Below are positions 1 to 8,048 of a DNA stretch of 64,000 nucleotides, one piece after another. Both the position numbers and the translations under genes were made by a program. Position 1 is the stretch's first letter. The number at the start of each line of letters is the position of its first letter. The stretch covers positions 1 to 64,000 of the forward strand of contig NZ_JADIKL010000010.1 in NCBI RefSeq assembly GCF_044904705.1, written 5' to 3'. The stretch is from Rhodanobacter_A agri (GTDB taxonomy: Bacteria; Pseudomonadota; Gammaproteobacteria; Xanthomonadales; Rhodanobacteraceae). The notes beneath the pieces are model-generated. The model searched no databases and was not told the DNA's origin. It was given only the letters and a program-made list of their open reading frames with translations.

Positions 1-186
1 CCCGAACTGTACATGGCCATCGGCATCTCCGGCGCCATCCAGCACCTCACCGGGATCAAGGACGCAGGTACCATCGTGGCGATCAACAAGGATGGCGAGG
101 CGCCGATCTTCGAGGTGGCCGACATCGGCCTGGTGGGTGATTTGTTCACGCTGCTGCCGCAACTGGAACAGGCGCTCGGCAGCTGA
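1..186 (+). CDS. etfA: Electron transfer flavoprotein alpha subunit, C-terminal part
   Basis: The frame is open from the first base and encodes the last 61 residues before a TGA, so the 5' part lies outside the window. The residues match the FAD-binding C-terminal domain of EtfA: AIGISGAIQH near the start, then AINKDGEAPIFEVADIG, then a short acidic leucine-rich tail. EtfA pairs with EtfB and passes electrons from acyl-CoA and other dehydrogenases to ETF:ubiquinone oxidoreductase. In Xanthomonas etfA is one of the two conserved genes that flank the variable LPS cluster, and here too it borders LPS genes, with metB at the other side. The neighbouring gmhB is convergent. Confidence 0.93.
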   Translation, partial: PELYMAIGISGAIQHLTGIKDAGTIVAINKDGEAPIFEVADIGLVGDLFTLLPQLEQALGS

Positions 187-209
187 GCCGGTCCGCCGGC
201 GGTGGGGTT

Positions 210-228
210 CGCGGATTCGAGATCCGCG
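210..228. other. Short hairpin between convergent etfA and gmhB
   Basis: A perfect 7-bp inverted repeat (CGCGGAT and ATCCGCG) with a 5-base loop lies in the 100-bp gap between the 3' ends of etfA and gmhB. No T-run follows on either strand, so it is at best a weak terminator. Confidence 0.3.
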
Positions 229-286
229 ACCTGTCCGAGAGTATGAGCTCATCGTTGCGCGGAGCCGCCGCCGGCCCGCGCCATGG

Positions 287-841
287 TCACAGATCTTCCA
301 GCCGCCGCCGGGCCTGCTCCAGCGCGTCGAGGGGAACGACATCGCCCCGTTTGTCGACGCTATCGTCCCGGCCATAAAGCCATAGGTTGCCGATGCCTGC
401 GGAGCGCCCGGCTTGCATGTCGGACATCTTGTCGCCAATGAATATCGAGGCAGCGAGATCGATCCCCTCGTCTTCGGCAGCCCTGAGAATCATGCCCGGC
501 ATAGGCTTGCGGCAATCGCAATCGACCCGGTATTGACCGATGCCTTCGGAAGGATGGTGCGGGCAATGGTAGACGCGCGACAGGCTCACTCCGCGCTTCG
601 CGAACTCGGCGGACATCCACGCCATGTACGCATGGAACTCCTCCTCGGAGTAATAGCCCCTGGCGATGCCGGCCTGGTTCGTCACGATGACGATGATGAA
701 TCCGCGCGACTCGGCGGTGCGACAGAGATCAAAGATCCCGTCGATGAATACGGTGCGCTCGGCGCTGCAGACATAACCGTAGTCGACGTTAATCACACCG
801 TCCCGATCGAGGAAAAGTGCCTTCTTGCTTGCGTCCGTCAT
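287..841 (-). CDS. gmhB: D-glycero-D-manno-heptose 1,7-bisphosphate 7-phosphatase (HAD family)
   Basis: This 184-residue HAD phosphatase removes the 7-phosphate from heptose 1,7-bisphosphate in the cytoplasm. HAD motif I is LDRDG (nucleophile D12, acid D14), motif II is TN at 54-55, and motif IV is GDKMSD at 136-141. The GmhB zinc loop is present (C93, H95, C108, C110) and is followed by RKP. Length fits the family. It is the last gene of the minus-strand LPS block and starts 6 nt after the hddC stop, so it is probably co-translated. With HddA, GmhA and HddC it completes the GDP-heptose route. Whether it prefers the alpha or beta anomer cannot be read directly; HddC next to it implies alpha. 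Confidence 0.9.
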   Translation of the reverse strand: MTDASKKALFLDRDGVINVDYGYVCSAERTVFIDGIFDLCRTAESRGFIIVIVTNQAGIARGYYSEEEFHAYMAWMSAEFAKRGVSLSRVYHCPHHPSEGIGQYRVDCDCRKPMPGMILRAAEDEGIDLAASIFIGDKMSDMQAGRSAGIGNLWLYGRDDSVDKRGDVVPLDALEQARRRLEDL

Positions 842-847
842 ATCCAG

Positions 848-1555
848 TCAGGCACTTTCCGCACCGAGGCACGACTGGGCCAGCCGATAATCTTCCGGCA
901 CCCCGATGTCGATGAAATCATGCGTTCCTGTAAAGGCCGCCATCCGGCTGGAGCCCGTCATGAGCGCGAGGACGTCCGTCTCGAATGAGAACTTCCGTGC
1001 CTGCGGAAATGCGCTCAGTGCCGTGCGCCGCACATAGTATGTTCCCGCGTTGATGAAGCCCGGACCCGAGCCGCCTTTCTCCGTGAAACGCTCGATGCGC
1101 GCTCCGTCCGTCTCGACGGTGCCATAGCGCCCGACATCGGGAACCTTGGCCAGAGCGACACCGATCTCGGCCGATTGCGCTGCCGAGAATCCGGCGAATG
1201 CCGCGTAGTCGAGGGAAAGAAAGGTGTCTCCGTTCGCCACGAAGAACGCGTCGCCCATGACCGACGCCGCCGCATGGACGATGGCCCCGCCGGTGCCGAG
1301 AGGCTCGCTCTCTTGCACGTAGACCAGTTCCATCCCACGCCAGGTGCGCCCCAGCGCTTCGGGCAGTATTTCACCCATGTAACCCGTCGCGAAGATCACG
1401 CGTCGCAGGTCCTGCTGGGCGAATACGTCCAGCAGGTATGCGAGGAACGGCCGCCCCCGCACGGGGGCCAACGGCTTGGGGACATCGCTGACCACGTCGC
1501 GCAGCCGGGTTCCGAATCCTCCGGCCAGGACCACGATTTCCTCAGGCACGGCCAT
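848..1555 (-). CDS. hddC: D-glycero-alpha-D-manno-heptose 1-phosphate guanylyltransferase
   Basis: This 235-residue sugar-nucleotide transferase has the G-x-G-T-R-L signature at 10-18 (LAGGFGTRL), PKP at 26-28 and NGDT at 108-111. By family and context it transfers GMP to heptose 1-phosphate, giving GDP-D-glycero-alpha-D-manno-heptose, the donor for heptose-containing O-antigens, capsules or S-layer glycans. It overlaps the end of gmhA by 14 nt and is followed within 6 nt by gmhB. Sequence alone does not separate it from related mannose-1-phosphate guanylyltransferases. The call depends on its being packed with gmhA, hddA and gmhB. Confidence 0.82.
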   Translation of the reverse strand: MAVPEEIVVLAGGFGTRLRDVVSDVPKPLAPVRGRPFLAYLLDVFAQQDLRRVIFATGYMGEILPEALGRTWRGMELVYVQESEPLGTGGAIVHAAASVMGDAFFVANGDTFLSLDYAAFAGFSAAQSAEIGVALAKVPDVGRYGTVETDGARIERFTEKGGSGPGFINAGTYYVRRTALSAFPQARKFSFETDVLALMTGSSRMAAFTGTHDFIDIGVPEDYRLAQSCLGAESA

Positions 1556-2141
1556 GTTCGAACATCTCGCTCTCGATGAGTCCGCAGATCAGGTGTCCCA
1601 GGAATTCATGCCCTTCCTGGATCTTCGGAGTCTCGCCCGACGGCACGCGTATGCAGTGGTCGCACTCGTTCGCCATGTCGCCGCCGCCGGCGCCGGTAAA
1701 GCCGATCGAAACGACCCCGCGCTCCCGGGCGGCGTGCACGGCGCGCAGGATGTTCTTCGACTTGCCCGACGTGGAGATGGCGAACAGCACGTCCCCTTGC
1801 TGGCCAATCGCCTCGACCTGCCGAGCGAACACGTAGTCGTAGCCGTAATCGTTGCCGATGGCGGTAAGAATGCTGGTGTCAGTCGTCAGCGCGATGGCAG
1901 GAAGGCCCGGCCGATCGAAGTAAAAGCGGCTGACCAATTCGCCTGCCCAGTGCTGAGCATCCGCCGCGCTTCCCCCATTCCCGGCGAACATCAGCTTGCG
2001 CCCCTGCCTCAGCGCATTGACCGATATTCCCACCACCTCGGCGATCTGCGCGCGAAGAGCCAGGTCAATCGACATGGCCTTGAGCAGGTCTATCGATTTC
2101 GAGAACTCGGAGTCAACGTGGTCGTTTAGCTGATTCGCCAT
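1542..2141 (-). CDS. gmhA: Sedoheptulose 7-phosphate isomerase
   Basis: This 199-residue SIS-domain isomerase converts sedoheptulose 7-phosphate to D-glycero-D-manno-heptose 7-phosphate, the first step of all bacterial heptose synthesis. Visible GmhA signatures are GNGGSAADAQH (54-64), E68, the STSGKS phosphate loop (123-128) and the C-terminal helix with Q175 and H183. The ATG at 2141 was chosen because it gives the normal family length; an in-frame extension to 2345 has no homologous content. The start lies inside the end of hddA (16-nt overlap), which implies translational coupling. A second gmhA for the LPS core may exist elsewhere in the genome. Confidence 0.93.
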   Translation of the reverse strand: MANQLNDHVDSEFSKSIDLLKAMSIDLALRAQIAEVVGISVNALRQGRKLMFAGNGGSAADAQHWAGELVSRFYFDRPGLPAIALTTDTSILTAIGNDYGYDYVFARQVEAIGQQGDVLFAISTSGKSKNILRAVHAARERGVVSIGFTGAGGGDMANECDHCIRVPSGETPKIQEGHEFLGHLICGLIESEMFEHGRA

Positions 2142-3157
2142 GATGTGGCTCCGTGTTGAGTGAAGTGGAAGTCCATGACGCTCCCGCCCTGGCTGGTCAG
2201 TGCGCGGACGAGCGGAATTCGGTGTTCTGGATCGCAGACGAACATGATGAAACCGCCGCCACCGGCACCGGACACCTTGGCAGCGCGGGCGCCGTTGGCG
2301 TACGCAAGTTGCTCGACCGACTCGATGAGCGGATTGGTGATGCAATCGGCTGTCTGCTTCTTAGCTTCCCACCCCGCCATCAGGGTCTTTCCGAAGGCCG
2401 TGAGGTCGCCCCTGAGCACGGACTCCTTCATTTGCACCGCCTCGGTCTTGAGCCGGTGCATCGCGTCAATCGACGACTGCTTCTGCTCGCCGATATTGCG
2501 CGACTGCTGGTCGATGATGTCCGCGGAAGCCCTGGAGACCCCGGTGAAGTAAAGCACCAGCGAGGCTTCGAGCTCCGCCCATACCCAGTCCTTCACTCGC
2601 AACGGATTCACGATCACCCGCTCTTCGGCGTAGAACTCCATGAAATTGAAGCCGCCGAATGCCGCCGCGTATTGATCCTGCTTGCCGCCCGCCAGCCCGA
2701 GGTCCTTGCGCTCGATTTCATACGCCAGGTGGGCAACCTCGTACTCCCCGAGCGGAAGCTGGAAGAACTCCGCGAACGCCTGCACCAGCGCCACCACCAT
2801 GGTCGACGATGAGCCGAGACCGGACCCCGGCGGCGCATGAGAGAACGTCTTGACGTCTACTGGCCGTCCGCGCCCCCCCAGGAAGTCACGGACGATCCGT
2901 GCATAGACGCCTTTCGCCAAGCGCATGCCACCGTCGAGCTTCAGGTCGTCGCAGTGATGGGACTCCGAGATATCGACGTCGATACCCTGGAACGTCACCT
3001 GGTCCTTCTGCCCGTCCTTGACGACTGCGTAGGCATACTTGTCGATGGTCACGTTCATGACCTGTCCGCCGTACACGTCGCAGTACGGTGACACGTCCGT
3101 CCCGCCACCCGCCAAACCGAGCCTAAGCGGTGCTCTAGCCCTAACCAACACGCTCAT
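2126..3157 (-). CDS. hddA: D-glycero-alpha-D-manno-heptose 7-phosphate kinase (GHMP family)
   Basis: This 343-residue GHMP kinase should phosphorylate heptose 7-phosphate at C1, giving the alpha-1,7-bisphosphate. The N-terminal RAPLRLGLAGGGTD segment, the ATP loop PPGSGLGSSS (109-118) and the C-terminal KVSGAGGGGF motif define the family. The ATG at 3157 is preferred because GGAG lies 9 nt before it; a GTG at 3172 has no Shine-Dalgarno sequence. An HddA-type kinase rather than bifunctional HldE marks the GDP-heptose route used for O-chains or capsules, as distinct from the ADP-L,D-heptose core route. It overlaps gmhA by 16 nt and follows the large glycosyltransferase gene after 88 nt. Confidence 0.87.
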   Translation of the reverse strand: MSVLVRARAPLRLGLAGGGTDVSPYCDVYGGQVMNVTIDKYAYAVVKDGQKDQVTFQGIDVDISESHHCDDLKLDGGMRLAKGVYARIVRDFLGGRGRPVDVKTFSHAPPGSGLGSSSTMVVALVQAFAEFFQLPLGEYEVAHLAYEIERKDLGLAGGKQDQYAAAFGGFNFMEFYAEERVIVNPLRVKDWVWAELEASLVLYFTGVSRASADIIDQQSRNIGEQKQSSIDAMHRLKTEAVQMKESVLRGDLTAFGKTLMAGWEAKKQTADCITNPLIESVEQLAYANGARAAKVSGAGGGGFIMFVCDPEHRIPLVRALTSQGGSVMDFHFTQHGATSWRIS

Positions 3158-3245
3158 CGATTCAATCTCCACACAGCTTCGGCAGTGGTTCCTGGCAATA
3201 CGTCACCCACAGCCCAGGAGTCCAGCGAACGCTGACGACAAGGGA

Positions 3246-6200
3246 TCACCGTGGCTTCCGCGCCACGAAGGCGAACTGCTCTCCTCCCAGGTAGGCGAGA
3301 TCACGCGACCAGTAGCAGATCGCCTCGGCCTCTTCGAAGCCGACCCGCTTCAGTTGCTCCAGCATGTCCCAACCGAAGTAGCGGAAGCACAGGGCACCAT
3401 TTTCAGGATCCACCGGATTTCCATGGTATTCCGGCTCCATCAGGTGCTCGATCGCGCCATCCTCGCGCAGGATCGCCCGCGTGATCTCCGTCGGGCTGAT
3501 CGACGAGAAGGGTGCGGTAAACAGCAGGACACCGCCCGGCGCCAGGGTCCGGCAGCACTCGCGGAACGCCGCTTCGGCATCGGGCACATGCTCGAGCACG
3601 TCAAGCGAAACAATCAGATCGAACGAAGCGTCCGCAAAAGTCAGCGACGTCAGGTCCTCATGCCGAATGCCGTTGACCAAGCTTCCTCGGGCATGCTCAG
3701 GGCCAAAAAACTCGGTGCCGGTGACGTTGCTGAAGTTCTCTTCGAACCACTGGTACTGCCGGGTCGTCCGCTCCGTAAGGTAGATGCGCGAGGTCTGTGG
3801 CACATGCAGGACATGATTCACCAGCTGCATGATGCCGCGGGCCCGATTGATGAAACCGCACTTGACGCAATCGAGGTGTTCGCGCCAGTTGGGGATCGGT
3901 CTTCCGGTCGGCGTGGTCTGGCAGGAGTACATGAAGCTCACCCTGAACTGGCTCGCATCGTCGCAATTGATGCAGTGGCCATCGACAAGGAAGCTCTCCT
4001 CGTCGACAGGGATGAGGCCCAGCTCAAGTTCGGCGCGGCGTGCCCTTTCATTCTCTGTGCGCTGCAGGTGCCGCAGGTAGGCCGAATAGGACCCGATGCG
4101 CTCGAAGCCATAGTCGTTGGTGCGCAAGCCGGTCTGTTTGAGCAGGCGGCCGAGATGTTCCTTGCCGGCCTCCTCCGTGTACAGCATGTCGACCTTTTGC
4201 ATGCCATTCACCGAAAGCCCGGACCAACACTGTCGATCTGAATAGGCCTGCACGACGAGATCGGCGAATTCGGACACAGCATCCGATACCAGCACCTCGG
4301 TGCCGGCTTCGAACCCCATGCCCTCGAAGGCGATGGTCGTACCTACCACAGGCACACCCGCGATCATCGCCGTGGCTACCTTGCCCTTCACGCCCGCGCC
4401 GAACCGGAGGGGAGCCACGGACAAGCGGACCTTCGCGAGCAGGCTATCGAGGTCTTCCACGAAGCCGACCACCCTGACGCCGGGGATATCCCCCAAGGCC
4501 ACGACTTCCGGAGGCGGGAAGCTGCCGACGATAAGGAACTCGACGCCGGGCAACCGCGGGCTGACCAGCGGCCAGATTTCGCGGCAGAAGTATTCCATGG
4601 CGTCGACATTGGGAAGGTGGCGATACCCGCCCACAAACATGATGCCGCTGCGTTCATCAAAGCCAGCGATCTTCTCCGGCTTGCCGGAGGTGACGAGCGG
4701 TACCGGCAGGTATCTGATGTCGGCCCCTGGCGCATCCAGCGAAAGGATCTCCTTCTCCACCGGACTGACCACGATGGTCACATCGGCCGTATTGATGATG
4801 TTGAGCTCAAATTCCTTGGCCGCCAGCGCCTTTGCGCGAAGCTCATCCGAATCTTCGTGCTCGGCATGTCGGGTATCGCGGAGATAGTGGAGGTCCGCCG
4901 TCTCCAGAACAAACTTGGCGTAAGGTGCGTAGCGCTTGATGTCGGACATGTAGAGGGCCGCCACGGGAGCGCGGAACACCATCACCAAATCGTAATCACA
5001 ACCGTACTGGCGCAGATGCGATGCCATGCTTCCCACGACCGAGCGGTCCAGGCAGCGAATGCCCAGCGCTTCAAGTCGATCACTGTATTTGCCCAAGTAC
5101 TCCAGATCGCTAGGAACGAAAGTCACGTCATAACCGAGTTCGACAAAAATCTTCAGAAACCCGAACGTGGTCACCGAACCCGCATCCTGGTCGGGACGTG
5201 GCGTCGACCAATCCACAAACATCGCACGCTTGACAACATGAGAAGCGTGAGGCTTGGGAGTCCACTCCTCCTCGCGGGCGACGTTGTCCGAATACGTCAT
5301 GGACAGCGTAGAAACCTTTTCACGCACGCCCTTCAGGCCACGCTCGCGGTAAATGCGCCAAGCTTTCCTGGCCACCTGAGCTGGCCCTCCGGCGTCGCGA
5401 ATGACATCAGTCGCAAACCGGCGAGCCGTATAGCCTGACTCCAGGGCCTCCCCCGCCGCCACCGTCCCCGCGACCTGTACCGGTTCGTTGCCGACCTGCT
5501 GAGCCGTGAGCGTCGCGCCCTGTGGCGTGTGTTCGTTCCTGCCGCTCGCGCCATTCCAGCTGAACGAATAGGGGAACTTCGCGTATGCCAGATGATCGTT
5601 GCCGAAGACGCGGTTGCGGTACTCATCAAGCAGCAGCTTGAGGTCGCCGATGTTGTCTGTGTTCAGCTGCCAGCTGTGCCTCGAAAACACGGCCGTGTCC
5701 TCCAGCTTGTTGCCGGAGAAATGGACGAATCGCAGGCGCTGTCCATTCACCAGCCACGTATCGTCCCGCAGCGTCACCTCTCGTTGTGGCAGGTTCCAGT
5801 ACGCCACGTTGTAGCCGGGATGATGGAGGATGTGCGTGTTCTCGATGAAAGACGGCAGAAGGTCCGCCCACTTTTGATCGACGAACAACCCCTCCTCGGG
5901 ACGAATCACACATTCGAATTCCAGCCTGCGCTCCCACCATCTGACGATCTCGCGCACGCGGGCGGTGTTGCGCAGCGCCACAAAGCCCAGGTTGTAGATC
6001 CCGAGCTGAAGCATATGGATGTCCGTACGCTCGGTGTTCTCCGCTGGATGCAGGATATGCGGGGTGAGCACCGCCTCGGCCCCCTTTGAAAGGGCATCCG
6101 TCACTTCCTCCAGGGGGCTGACGACGAGGATGTCGGGGTCGAGGTAAACGACCTTCTCGAAGCCCCTTCTTTCGAACAGGTACGTGAATACGAAAGGCTT

Positions 6201-8048
6201 TATCGCGGTATTGAATTCCGTGATGTTGTACCGACGCCCCATTTCCTGATAGTCGACGATGTCCAGCTGGTCCAGCTCCACCAGCTCGAACGGCAGGCCG
6301 CTGACGTCATAGCCCTCGCCGCGCTCGTCGCACAGAGCGACAAACAAAGCTGCGTCCGGATGCTGGGCGCGTACCGAGTCCGCGAGCGTTCGCGCATAGG
6401 CCGTGAAATTCCGCGAGCAGATCGTGAAGAATGCCAGCCGCCCCGCACCGTCGAAAGGAACGGGCCGCACCGGAGGTCGGGGCCGAGGCTGGGGCGCTTT
6501 GGCGAGCGGATTGCTGGTTGTGTTGTTCTTTGCAGCTATGGGCCGGGCAGCCGGCTTGCGCTTGAAATTCTTCCATGACTTGTACGCGTTCGTGTTTCGC
6601 AGAACGGGCGAAAGCCCGCGAAATACCGCCCCCTTCACTGCCAGCTTCGCGTCCACCGAGAGAGGAAGACTGTTGTAGGTCGCCTTGACGCCACGACCCA
6701 GTGCCGCACGCACCTGATTGGGGAGCGTCTTCTTGCGGGCCCAGCGCAGCGGCGCAGTGATGCGCCAACTGGTCGAATTCAGCAACTCGTCGATGTACTT
6801 GTCACTCGCCAGTAGCGCCTTCTCGAGCGTCTCGCTGCGAATATCGGCCGAGTTGAGCAGCTCTTCCGCGCGGCGTTCACTGTCCAAGAGCTCGCTGTCA
6901 GCGCGTTCGACCAGCCTGCCGATCATCTCCCCCTGGGCGGCAAGCTGCGTGCTGGCCGTTTCGATCAGTGCAGTCAACTGTTTAAGCTTTTCGTCCTGGT
7001 TCACGATGAGCGTTTGTGCGGCACTTGCCGCCTCGCGTGCGGCATTGGCAGCTTCCACAGAATCTGCCACTTGACCGCGTATCGAGCTTGCAACCGTATC
7101 AACCGCATTGACGATCGATTCCGCGTGCTGCGCCCTCTCTTCGGCCTGAGCCTTACGGGAGACCAGATCGATGATGGGCTCGGCATATATCTGCGAGGCC
7201 GCTAGGTATTCAGCATACAGCTCATGTACCTCGCGCCACTCGCCCTCACCGCGCGAGATGCGGCTGCAGATTTCATATAGCTTCTCGACCAACCCTGGCA
7301 ATTGCGGTCCATCAACCGCAGGGGAGCTACTGTCGGCAGCACTGAAATGCCGCTCGCTTGTTTCAAGGAAGTCGTCGATCTCCGCACCGGCTTCATCAAA
7401 TCCACGCGGCCAATCAACCTGCAGCTCGCCGGCCACGCGCGCCATGGATCCACGCCAGTCTTCGAGCAACTGGTCATAAAGTAGAACGCTCCTAGGACGA
7501 TCGCCGGTGGCGCACTCGGCTTCTAGCAAGTGCTGCATCCAAAGCAGGTACGAGTGTCCCGGTACCCAGCGATCGCGTACGCGCAGCGATTCCGCTACTT
7601 CGAGCGGATTGCGCACCACTAGCAATACCGAAACGTCGATATCGCACCGTTGGGCCGCTTCCAGCCAGAGCGGCGCAAGTCGGCACATCCGTGGATCCTT
7701 GATCGCCCAAACCGGACTATCGCCAAAGTCGCGCTCAATCAGGCTTGCAAACGTTGCCACGGCTTGTCGCGCAACCGGCGAGCTCTCCCAGCCGGAAGGC
7801 ATCTCGCGAATGTCATGCCATGTGCGGCCAAGCTCGGTGAGCAAGAGATCATCGAGCTGATTGGCTTCGAAATGTTCCCAGAATCCCTTCCTGTTATCCG
7901 GCGCGGGATCAACCAAGGCCGGGCCTAGGTTCGCCCCGAGCAGATTGACGACGCGTGTCGTGGCAGAGGTGCCACTACGGTGCATGCCGAGTATAAAAAT
8001 ACCCTTTTTCCGGGAACGCGAATTTTCACTCATGGTGACTAATCTCAT
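3246..8048 (-). CDS. Giant LPS assembly protein: sulfotransferase, coiled coil, two glycosyltransferases, methyltransferase
   Basis: This single 1600-residue frame holds at least four enzyme-like domains. Residues 14-235 resemble a sulfotransferase, with GMHRSGTSAT as the PAPS 5'-phosphosulfate loop (21-30) and VVRNPLEVAESLRVRD as the 3'-phosphate motif. Residues 290-420 are alanine/glutamate-rich, predicted coiled coil, ending in STSWRITAPLR, a motif common in LPS glycosyltransferases. Residues 536-820 look like a GT-A transferase with a DxD-like YLDPDI (635-640). Residues 938-1310 are a GT-B (GT4-like) transferase. Residues 1355-1600 carry a CxxC...CxxC knuckle (C1359, C1362, C1394, C1397) and a SAM-methyltransferase-like fold (SFDLIVSLDVLEHV, LAPGGVLLF). 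The ATG at 8048 overlaps the wzt stop as ATGA; M6 at 8033 is an alternative. It is the only glycosyltransferase gene of the locus. Inference: O-chain synthesis plus capping by sulfate or methyl. Confidence 0.85.
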   Translation of the reverse strand: MRLVTMSENSRSRKKGIFILGMHRSGTSATTRVVNLLGANLGPALVDPAPDNRKGFWEHFEANQLDDLLLTELGRTWHDIREMPSGWESSPVARQAVATFASLIERDFGDSPVWAIKDPRMCRLAPLWLEAAQRCDIDVSVLLVVRNPLEVAESLRVRDRWVPGHSYLLWMQHLLEAECATGDRPRSVLLYDQLLEDWRGSMARVAGELQVDWPRGFDEAGAEIDDFLETSERHFSAADSSSPAVDGPQLPGLVEKLYEICSRISRGEGEWREVHELYAEYLAASQIYAEPIIDLVSRKAQAEERAQHAESIVNAVDTVASSIRGQVADSVEAANAAREAASAAQTLIVNQDEKLKQLTALIETASTQLAAQGEMIGRLVERADSELLDSERRAEELLNSADIRSETLEKALLASDKYIDELLNSTSWRITAPLRWARKKTLPNQVRAALGRGVKATYNSLPLSVDAKLAVKGAVFRGLSPVLRNTNAYKSWKNFKRKPAARPIAAKNNTTSNPLAKAPQPRPRPPVRPVPFDGAGRLAFFTICSRNFTAYARTLADSVRAQHPDAALFVALCDERGEGYDVSGLPFELVELDQLDIVDYQEMGRRYNITEFNTAIKPFVFTYLFERRGFEKVVYLDPDILVVSPLEEVTDALSKGAEAVLTPHILHPAENTERTDIHMLQLGIYNLGFVALRNTARVREIVRWWERRLEFECVIRPEEGLFVDQKWADLLPSFIENTHILHHPGYNVAYWNLPQREVTLRDDTWLVNGQRLRFVHFSGNKLEDTAVFSRHSWQLNTDNIGDLKLLLDEYRNRVFGNDHLAYAKFPYSFSWNGASGRNEHTPQGATLTAQQVGNEPVQVAGTVAAGEALESGYTARRFATDVIRDAGGPAQVARKAWRIYRERGLKGVREKVSTLSMTYSDNVAREEEWTPKPHASHVVKRAMFVDWSTPRPDQDAGSVTTFGFLKIFVELGYDVTFVPSDLEYLGKYSDRLEALGIRCLDRSVVGSMASHLRQYGCDYDLVMVFRAPVAALYMSDIKRYAPYAKFVLETADLHYLRDTRHAEHEDSDELRAKALAAKEFELNIINTADVTIVVSPVEKEILSLDAPGADIRYLPVPLVTSGKPEKIAGFDERSGIMFVGGYRHLPNVDAMEYFCREIWPLVSPRLPGVEFLIVGSFPPPEVVALGDIPGVRVVGFVEDLDSLLAKVRLSVAPLRFGAGVKGKVATAMIAGVPVVGTTIAFEGMGFEAGTEVLVSDAVSEFADLVVQAYSDRQCWSGLSVNGMQKVDMLYTEEAGKEHLGRLLKQTGLRTNDYGFERIGSYSAYLRHLQRTENERARRAELELGLIPVDEESFLVDGHCINCDDASQFRVSFMYSCQTTPTGRPIPNWREHLDCVKCGFINRARGIMQLVNHVLHVPQTSRIYLTERTTRQYQWFEENFSNVTGTEFFGPEHARGSLVNGIRHEDLTSLTFADASFDLIVSLDVLEHVPDAEAAFRECCRTLAPGGVLLFTAPFSSISPTEITRAILREDGAIEHLMEPEYHGNPVDPENGALCFRYFGWDMLEQLKRVGFEEAEAICYWSRDLAYLGGEQFAFVARKPR

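Noticed and set aside
3039..4241. Long plus-strand open frame opposite the giant LPS protein
   Set aside because: Typical GC-rich antisense shadow; no family motif, and the minus strand codes a convincing methyltransferase-like domain.
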